DNA of 64,000 nucleotides from Niebla homalea (taxonomy: Eukaryota > Ascomycota > Lecanoromycetes > Lecanorales > Ramalinaceae), in assembly GCA_019925105.1 (NCBI GenBank), contig JAHGAU010000001.1:2170001-2234000 (forward strand), in the 5' to 3' direction. The translations under genes were made by a program, and so were the position numbers. This document shows, piece by piece, positions 58,342 to 64,000 of this stretch (positions are counted from its first letter, which is position 1; every line of letters starts with the position of its first letter). The notes below the pieces were generated by a model that saw nothing but the letters and a program-made list of their open reading frames with translations, did not search any database and had not been told where the DNA came from.

Positions 58342-59515
58342 TTAGCGCTGGGTTTCAGGATGGTGCACCTCTGGGTGATGCAGGTTCAGGACACAGAAGA
58401 ACCCACAGTGCTCGTTCCCTTCCTTATCTATCGTTATCTTTGGCATCCCAATTTGTTCAATCGCAAAGCTGGCCGCAACAGAGCCTGCGATGCTTGCGCT
58501 TTGGGCACTCGTACATTCTGAAATCTGAGGCTGCTTTACAAGACTCGTACAATATGCACCTAAAAGGTGTTACCTCCACCCGTCACGTCGACCACTTTCG
58601 GCATATGAAAACCTTCCTGCGAGGTTCCCCCTTTGCTCTCTACATATCTGCTTAGAGCCTGAGGATACGATGGAAGTTGTCTGCATATCACAGCACCCGG
58701 GTAGTCATTGCTCGCCGTTTCTGCCACGAATGCGCCCCTGGCCCCAAGTCTTACGACAACAGCCTTGGCGTTACGTTCCTGAAGAATAAGGTCGCACTTG
58801 GCCTTCAAGAAGTCTGCACAGAGTCCTTCTTCAGCTGATAGGTCTGCACCGAATAGCTTTGCAAATTCGTCTTCATTCGGTGAAAAGGTGTGAGCTAGAT
58901 TCATTGCCTCAGAGAATAGGTCTAGATTCCCTGGCGAGCAACTATGTTCCATCGGCTCCCAGACGAAGAGGGGTTCATTCTGGTGACGACGGCCTCCTTT
59001 GTTGATTCTCTCAAGAATGCCACGGGCAAGGTTGATAAAACGCCTAGGGTTGCTAATGACGTGAAAGACTTTTGCCTTGAGAAGTGAGTCATCAAGCATG
59101 TCGTGCGTGACTTGCTTCTTGGGATTGAGAAATTCGAAGCTGCGAAGCTCTCCCTCGTAAGTGTTCTTGGCACGTGTTGTGAGACGTTCCGGAGTAGCAA
59201 TGTATCTTGTATGGACATTCCAAGAATCAATTTCCTCACGAACTTCGGCAGGGAAGTCACTGCCAGTATGAACGACCCATCCCACCCGCTTGGTCTTTTC
59301 CGCAGCGAACAATCGTGCTCCTAGGATTGCATACGTTCCTGCACCGCCTAGGATGCCGGACAGCTCGTGGTCTTTTGATGGTTCAGCAGCATCATCTAAG
59401 AATACAATATCATCTACAATGATGATTAGGTGGGCTTGGTCGACTTCTTGATTAGGTTGTCACGGCTGAACGGACCAAGAGTAAGCATCCCAAGAGACAC
59501 GACATCGACACCCAT
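58342..59515 (-). pseudogene. MAK32: Mak32-like PfkB kinase with an apparent one-base frameshift
   Basis: Exon 1 is 59515..59476 (MGVDVVSLGMLTL) and exon 2 starts at 59413 (DDIVFLDDAAE). The protein continues with GILGGAGTYAILGARLF, VGWVVHTGSDFP and KVVDVTGGGNTF, the PfkB/Mak32 pattern; ADP/ATP sugar or nucleoside kinases of this family need the GG(G/A)NTF loop. Directly after NTF a TAG stop appears at 58562..58560. One extra T in the T4 run (58565..58562) would open LGAYCTSLVKQPQ and then ASIAGSVAASFAIEQIG, the expected family continuation, to a stop at 58342. As read, the product is 297 residues against about 370 expected. A 56-bp intron (58573..58518) could also restore the frame but would delete the conserved loop. 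Sequencing error is possible. Confidence 0.75.
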
Positions 59516-60131
59516 TGTAAACCTAAGGATACCTGGTGCTGCGATTGCACTCTTCCCAAGTCTTCGACCTACCTAGATCCTGATGTAATGGGTATGCAAC
59601 GTATTCAGTGTGCAGGAAGAGCAAATCTATCTCCAAAAGATACCCGGCCGTTCTGAGAAGTACCGCCAGGTGCTCTAATATACACAACACTTCTGAGTCA
59701 ACACGTGCATGCACTGGACAACACCATGGAGAGTCATCAACACTCCAACAGATCCTCAGCAATACGACATGGCACTTCCACAGTCAGAGCTTCCAATGCG
59801 TCCTAGCTATTCCGTATATTGACGGAGAGCAAATATCATCCACACTCCGCCTCGGATCAAGGTCGGCCGGATATTACCCGGCTATAAAATGTTCTAGCGT
59901 CCATTTTTCCAGGGCCTCCTGAGTGAGAGACTTATACATGCCTTCAGTTGCAGGACTCGAGCTTAGATACTTCCATTGGTCATTTGCAAGTGTAAAATAC
60001 TCACCGAATCCTCGACTCGAAGTTCCAATCATTCTACATTGCCTGAACCATTAATACAAGGTGTACAACGCTATTGGAGATCCCCCCTTCAATAGCACGA
60101 CATCACCTGTGCTTCCTTAAACACATCGACG
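59516..60131. other. Divergent region, 616 bp
   Basis: Between the start codons of the Mak32-like gene and SRV2. Short frames only, no domain; no clear promoter motif recognised. Confidence 0.45.
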
Positions 60132-61932
60132 ATGTCCCAAATGAATTCCCTAACTACCTTGATAAAGCGGTGAGCTTATCTGCTTGTTGCATTACGGTCA
60201 TGCAGCGCTGCGCGACCGTGGTTTACCCGAGTCTTACTGACGGTCAATGGTATAGGCTGGAGGCAGCCACCTCGCGGCTGGAGGACATGGTGCCATCGCT
60301 AGGTGATGGCTCAGGCCCTTCCAATGGACTTTCCGTAGGTCAGCCTCAATACAACAACGACCACGCAAGAGGTCCATCTCCATCTGTCTCACACGAGGTC
60401 GAAAGACTTCCACCTGCAATCGATGATTTCGATGCAATGATAAACAGCGACGTGAAGACGTATGTCAATATGAGTGAAGAGATTGGAGGCTTGGTTGCAG
60501 AGCAGGTCTGAGAACATTGGCATCCCGCGGCAGCCGGCAGTCACTAATGCTTGGGCAAACAGTCCGCTGCAGTGCTAAGGGCGTTTGCAGCCGAAAGGAA
60601 ATTCTTGATTGTCACCACCAAATCGAAGAAGCCTGACGTCCAATCAACGACTTATATGGAGGTCTTAAAGGAACTACAGTCGATGATGGGGGCGGTAAAC
60701 GACATTCGGGAAGCCAACCGGGCGTCTCCTCTGTTCACCCATCTCACTACGGTCTCTGAGGGCATTGCGGTCCTTGGCTGGATTACGATCGACCCTAAAC
60801 CGGTAGATTACGTTACAGACATGCTGAACAGCACCAAATTCTACGGCAATCGCATCATCACATTAAACAAAGAAAAGTCGGCCCCCCCCCCCTTCCAGCA
60901 ATTTTCACCTCCATCTGCGGTTTCTCTGCTAATACCTAGTCTAGAGACAAAAAGCAAGTCGAATGGGTCAATTCCTTCTACACCATCTTCAAATCTATGT
61001 CCACTTACATAGAAGAACATTATTCGGGTGGTGTGACCTGGAACCCGAAAGGCATGGACGCTCAGGTGGCTCTTCAAGAGATACAGTCCGGTCAATTAAC
61101 TTCGAAATCACCACCTCCTCATTCAGCCACCCCTGCACCACCTCCTCCGCCACCTCCCCTACCAACCTTCGACAATGCGCCACCTCCACCGCCGATGCCT
61201 GTGAACGGAACAAATGCCAAGGGTTCTTCTGATATGGGTGCTGTATTTGATGAGATATCTCGCGGCTCGTCCGTAACCTCACACCTGAGAAAAGTCGACA
61301 AATCAGAAATGACGCACAAGAACCCTTCTCTGCGTGCAAAAGACGCCGCCGTTCCCTCCGGTCCCGTCCGCTCATCCTCCCAAACCTCCACTTCCTCGCG
61401 AGGCAAATCCCCGTTACCGGGCCGAAAACCCGAAAATATGCGGACCAAGAAACCACCGAAAAAGGAACTCGACGGCACCAAATGGCTCATCGAGAACTAC
61501 GATAACCACAGCGGCATGCTGGAAATCGAAGCCCAAATCTCCCACTCCATCCTCATCTCCCGTTGCACGAAAACCACCGTCCGGGTCATCGGCAAGGCTA
61601 ACGCAATATCTGTCGACAATTGCACCCAGGTCTCCCTTGCCATTGACTCACTGGTCAGCAGCGTGGATGTGATCAAGTGTCCGAAGTTCGAGATGCAGGT
61701 TCTCGGCACCTTGCCGACGATCATGCTCGACCAAGTCGATTCGGCGCAGGTATACTTGAGCAAGGAGTCCCTTGGCACCGAGGTCTTCACGAGTAAGTGC
61801 TCAGGCGTCAACATCAATGTTCCCGGGAGGACGGAGGACGATGATTATACGGAAAAGCCGGTACCGGAGCAGATCAAGAGTGTCATCAGGACTGGCCAGG
61901 TCGTAAGTGAGATTGTAGAACATGCCGGTTGA
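60132..61932 (+). CDS. SRV2: Adenylyl cyclase-associated protein (CAP)
   Basis: Exons 60132..60169, 60256..60505, 60563..60876 and 60945..61932 give 529 residues. CAP recycles actin: its helical-folded N-terminal domain speeds cofilin-driven filament turnover and its C-terminal domain exchanges nucleotide on G-actin; the N-terminus also binds adenylyl cyclase. MSQMNSLTTLIKRLEAATSRLED is the usual cyclase-binding coiled coil, encoded by exons 1 and 2. The helical domain ends with VEWVNSFYTIFKSMSTYIEE; a proline run (PPPPPPPLPTF) and a second WH2-like part follow, then the beta-helix CARP domain from about 365 (LDGTKWLIENYDNHSGMLEI) to the end. Intron 3 has a poor GTCGGC donor, an 11-C run and a GCTAATACC branch site. 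Confidence 0.93.
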
Positions 61933-62395
61933 GCGAGAGGAAATTTGTTGGAGCTTCGTGGGACTTCGATTCTTCAAGGCCTGAATAGCTATTTTAGGGG
62001 TCATTCAGCGGTGTCATATGCACTATGTTGCGTTGTAAAATAGTTGGTCTAGCTTGCATATGCATTGCTCTAAGATGTCGGAGAACGATATACTTGTCTG
62101 TCCTGTAGAAAATCTGTCACAGAAAGAAAGTGCCCACATATGACAGCCATAGAAAAGCTATTGTCTGGACTCATATAGAACTGATAGAATGCGTTATACC
62201 TTGGACCATTAAAGCGCGCCTTTGTGCCTGTCGACGTGTTTTACACCCTGCCTGTGAACGCCCAAGCGCTGTTACCAAAATTCGAAATGTCCCTACACTG
62301 TAACACCATTGAAATAGACAAGCCTATGCTGCCACTAGGTAGTGAGCTGTCATCCAACATTGCGTGAGGTGGTCCTGGTGTAAGGAATTCTGGAA
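61933..62395. other. Intergenic, 463 bp
   Basis: Convergent 3' flanks of SRV2 and the last gene. Nothing else seen. Confidence 0.5.
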
Positions 62396-63996
62396 TCACA
62401 CATCTATACCTCGAGCATCCCCTAGGTTGATTTCCTCGATCTTCTCATCATAATCGCTGTTCGTACCATCACGACTAATCCTCGGGCTCGTGGATACCAC
62501 GCTGCTGTCCGAGGTGAAGTCTGTGACCGAATCACGCCGTCTCTCTTCATAAGGCGGGGGTTGGGTTACGTCACTTTCGTACCCAGGTAGTGTCGAACCG
62601 CTTCTGACGCTCCTCGACCTCCTCTGTGAAGTTCCACTCTCATCAAAGAGGTCGATACCAGCTCGACCTTCTTCCTCGGCGCCTATAAGGGTCATGGAGT
62701 TCATCATTCTATGCCCATTTCGGAGGGCGCGAATGTCATCCTTCAATACGTCCTCTAAGATACCTTCTTGCTGGGAGACACGTCCACGTTTCTCATGCAT
62801 GATCAGTGCCTCAGTGCTCGCCAAGCCGTAACGCACCCGAGTATTCCAGAGCCAGGTCCTGAGCTTCTGATGCCTTGCGGCACGGCGGTAAAGCCTCTTC
62901 GTGCGGCGTTCCTCGGCGCGAGCAGCTCGGTCAGCCCGACGGCGTGGATCCCTGATCCAAATGTAGATCCATATGAAAAAGGAAAGAACAAACAAGGCAA
63001 GAAAAAAGGACTTCATGACGACAGCAGAAGGAACTCTGCTATGGTCATAGGTGAATTCATGATCGGCTGATGACGCGTCAAGTGACCTAGTGTATGCCGC
63101 CGAATGCTGGCCAACCGAGCTCGGTGTCTGGTCAATAGCGTTGGTTGAACTTGTCACGGTGCCGGTGGACATGTCGAGCTCTTCTTGGCCGGCCACCACA
63201 TCAGCTGCCTTAGGAGGAGATTCCAGAAGCTTGTTAAAAGAGATAGGTTCATAAAGCGTAGATTGAGGGGCTCTAGTGACATTGCAATTAGAGCTGCCAG
63301 TCGACTCCGAGGCCTGCTTGTGACATGTAAATTTTTTCAGGGACTGGAACACCTTGTGGATCTTGTCCTGAATCTTGCCCTTCACTTCGACGATATCAGA
63401 CATCAAACTCTTCTGCTTGTCATCTGTTGCTTCGTCGTGGAAAGATGAGCTTGAATGCTCGGGATGATGGGGGGCTCGGGCAGCTGTGTCGAAAGGGTCC
63501 TCGGAAGTCGACCAGGTCTCGTAGTCGCTGGATGATGCTGTGGGAATAGTGAAAGTAGGAGTGAAACGAATGATGGCGGGGCGATCCGTCTGCCGGTAAG
63601 AGATGGTGAATGAGGGGGGCTTTGATAGGTGCATTGTGTCCGAAAAGTGAAGGGCGACAACGTGGACCACATCTGCACCGCGGGAGATACTGCCATCCGA
63701 AGGGACGGAATTGTAGAGACAGTTGATGGTCCATGACATATGTGCATGTCCATACGCAGCGAGGAAGCCTTCCCCGACTCCTCGAGTATCAGTCCATTCG
63801 GTGTCTAATCGCTCCCCATCGAGGAGAATATTGTCATCGCCACAAGCGCGGCCAGAGCTTCTGACTTCGAATGTAAGGATCTGATAGGTTTAGTGGAAGC
63901 GAATAGGTTAAGTAGGGTTGTTCCTACAGGGAGACCCCATGCAGGCTCAGCGTTGTCGATAATGAACTCCAACTTAGCCGAAGAAGAGTCTTTGAG
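62396..63996 (-). CDS. Single-pass membrane protein, 5' part missing
   Basis: Two exons are visible, up to 63996..63928 and 63880..62396, joined over a 47-bp GTAGGA...ATCAG intron; an upstream exon lies outside the window because the frame is closed at 63999..63997 and no ATG is present. The visible part is about 517 residues. An N-terminal globular region (LEFIIDNAEPAWGLP, HMSWTINCLYNSVP) leads to a Ser and Thr rich stalk, then one membrane helix (FFLALFVLSFFIWIYIWI) followed by a very basic segment (RRRADRAARAEERRTKRLYR) and an acidic, Ser-rich tail. Such an order suggests an integral membrane protein with a cytosolic tail. No family is recognised. Confidence 0.7.
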
Positions 63997-64000
63997 TTAT

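Noticed and set aside
58084..58521. Plus-strand frame of 145 codons
   Set aside because: It runs antisense to the C-terminal part of the Mak32-like kinase and has no recognisable domain.

Overview
The window looks like a euchromatic, gene-dense stretch of a filamentous ascomycete (Pezizomycotina) nuclear genome. The reasons are that most genes are split by short GT-AG introns of about 45-90 bp with CTAAC/CTGAC-like branch sites, start codons often sit in a CAC(A)ATG-type context, and the gene set is fungal (DASH subunit Ask1, Stu1, Eaf7, Rrg7, Mak32, Lys9, fungal orphan membrane families). The exact class is not resolved; Dothideomycetes or a related lineage is a guess. I see no transposon, CRISPR, rRNA or convincing tRNA gene, and no secondary-metabolite cluster.

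Layout. 0-9.3 kb: minus-strand genes only, namely an edge-truncated type II membrane protein, an MFS transporter, a membrane-anchored SGNH-like protein, an Mpv17/PMP22 protein and a fungal seven-helix protein. 9.3-13.3 kb: mostly non-coding, with one secreted Cys-containing protein. 13.3-16.6 kb: LYS9 and ASK1 as a divergent pair. 16.6-18.5 kb: gene-poor, with a perfect 30-bp inverted repeat. 18.5-28 kb: a LIM-RhoGAP, a dual-targeted carnitine acetyltransferase and EAF7. 28-33.2 kb: a GCP6-like gamma-tubulin complex gene and a secreted amidase. 33.4-37.1 kb: MCM3 and FYV7 as a divergent pair sharing a short promoter with SBF/MBF-like motifs. 37.8-46.6 kb: a transmembrane protein, STU1 (CLASP) and a secreted protein. 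47-51.9 kb: a basic-secretory-protein-type protease, a PTEN-like phosphatase and RRG7. 52-57.9 kb: La protein, mitoribosomal uS4m and mL44, and a small single-TM protein. 58.3-64 kb: a frameshifted Mak32-like kinase, the cyclase-associated protein SRV2, and an edge-truncated membrane protein.

The genes are mainly housekeeping: replication and mitosis (MCM3, ASK1, STU1, GCP6), cell polarity and actin (RhoGAP, SRV2, TEP1), lysine synthesis and acetyl-unit shuttling (LYS9, CAT2), chromatin and ribosome synthesis (EAF7, FYV7, LHP1) and mitochondrial gene expression (NAM9, mL44, RRG7). I did not find an undescribed multi-gene system. The most unusual things are gene-structure oddities (start codon alone in its own exon, GC-AG introns, a 12-codon last exon, stop-free introns), one apparent one-base frameshift, the snap-back inverted repeat, and an orphan pol III-like B box with an A-rich tail.
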